The notes under the pieces were generated by a model that saw only the letters and a program-made list of their open reading frames with translations, had not been told where the DNA came from and did no database searches. Positions 63,712 through 64,000 of a stretch of DNA of 64,000 nucleotides are shown here, one piece after another (the stretch's first letter is position 1; each line of letters starts with the position of its first letter). Source of the DNA: Neovahlkampfia damariscottae (taxonomy: Eukaryota; Heterolobosea; Selenaionea; Neovahlkampfiida; Neovahlkampfiidae); assembly GCA_016618085.1 (NCBI GenBank), contig JABLTG010000011.1, forward strand, positions 1 through 64,000, in the 5' to 3' direction. The position numbers and the translations under genes were made by a program.

Positions 63712-64000
63712 ATGAATTCAACACTTTTTCTTTTTGTTTTCTTCATTGTGTTCTCCATGAACTATGCTTACAAATCAAAAATCATCAATCAAACTGAACA
63801 AGAACAAGCTATTAAATACTGGGAATCTGAAAAATCTTGTAATCATGAAAAACACAAGAAGAGAAAACAAATATAGCTCCAGAAATATTATCAACACGGA
63901 AATATAAAGATTTTCCATACAAAAAAATGGGATTGTTATCTTATACTCTTCATCTTAAAAAAAGTCATTGCACTGGGATTGCTGTTGGTAACAACGTGAT
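63712..64000 (+). CDS. Trypsin-like (S1) protease, N-terminal part, cut by window end
   Basis: ATG at 63712 (ATTGG 63682-63686). Signal peptide MNSTLFLFVFFIVFSMNYAY. An intron at about 63839-63874 (GTAATC...ATATAG) joins to SPEILSTRKYKDFPYKKMG, then LHLKKSHCTGIAVGNNV, the strand before the catalytic His loop of S1 peptidases (C-T-G then V-x-x-N-x-V). The window ends before the expected A-A-H-C. A secreted digestive or processing enzyme is inferred. Confidence 0.65.

Overview
The window is nuclear DNA of an AT-rich, very gene-dense unicellular eukaryote. Evidence: about 40 spliced genes on both strands, GT-AG introns of only about 29-50 nt, intergenic gaps often under 100 bp, and core eukaryotic products (ataxin-2, BRF1, TFIIIC220, CSTF1, PRP17, LSM5, calreticulin with KDEL, kinesin, MAPK, Nup58-like, uL23). 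A CBL-interacting (NAF) type kinase, calpain-7, a selenoprotein and cobalamin adenosyltransferase suggest an amoeboid or flagellate protist (heterolobosean, anaeramoeba or amoebozoan grade). The species cannot be fixed from this sequence. No rRNA, tRNA or CRISPR was seen.

Left part (1-10.6 kb) is an accessory island. It starts with a retropepsin-like frame pair, followed by two nested DNA transposons recognised by matched long inverted repeats. The outer one (about 1061-7210) carries a Fic-domain gene. The inner one (about 2669-6897) carries an intact PIF/Harbinger-type DDE transposase, a damaged F-box gene, a damaged unknown gene and a small HNH-like gene. Next comes a cluster of three small minus-strand genes (7.3-8.65 kb) separated by copies of an AT-only spacer and lacking the host promoter motif, then an LRAT-family pseudogene and a decayed, relatively GC-rich stretch.

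From 10.67 kb to the right end the window is ordinary, tightly packed housekeeping sequence. RNA biology: ataxin-2, an RS-RRM-UHM splicing factor, PRP17, FAM32A, CSTF1, LSM5, METTL4. RNA polymerase III: BRF1 and TFIIIC220. Signalling: CIPK-like kinase, TPY-type MAPK, PH-RasGAP, calpain-7, a DEP-SDR fusion. ER and secretion: calreticulin, a SEC63-like J protein, SELENOF, carboxypeptidase, a trypsin-like protease. Metabolism: ISOC isochorismatase-like, ETHE1 persulfide dioxygenase, MMAB. Traffic and cytoskeleton: ANTH adaptor, kinesin-PH, CH-coiled-coil protein, FG nucleoporin.

Two themes run through the host region. Almost every start codon is preceded, usually within 5-80 bp, by CCAAT or ATTGG, often shared by divergent pairs. 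The introns are ultra-short with relaxed donors (GTAA, GTTT, GTTA, GTTC); an 828-bp isochorismatase-like gene has seven. The best single molecular find is a SELENOF homologue with an in-frame UGA at the selenocysteine position and a convincing type II SECIS hairpin just after the stop codon.
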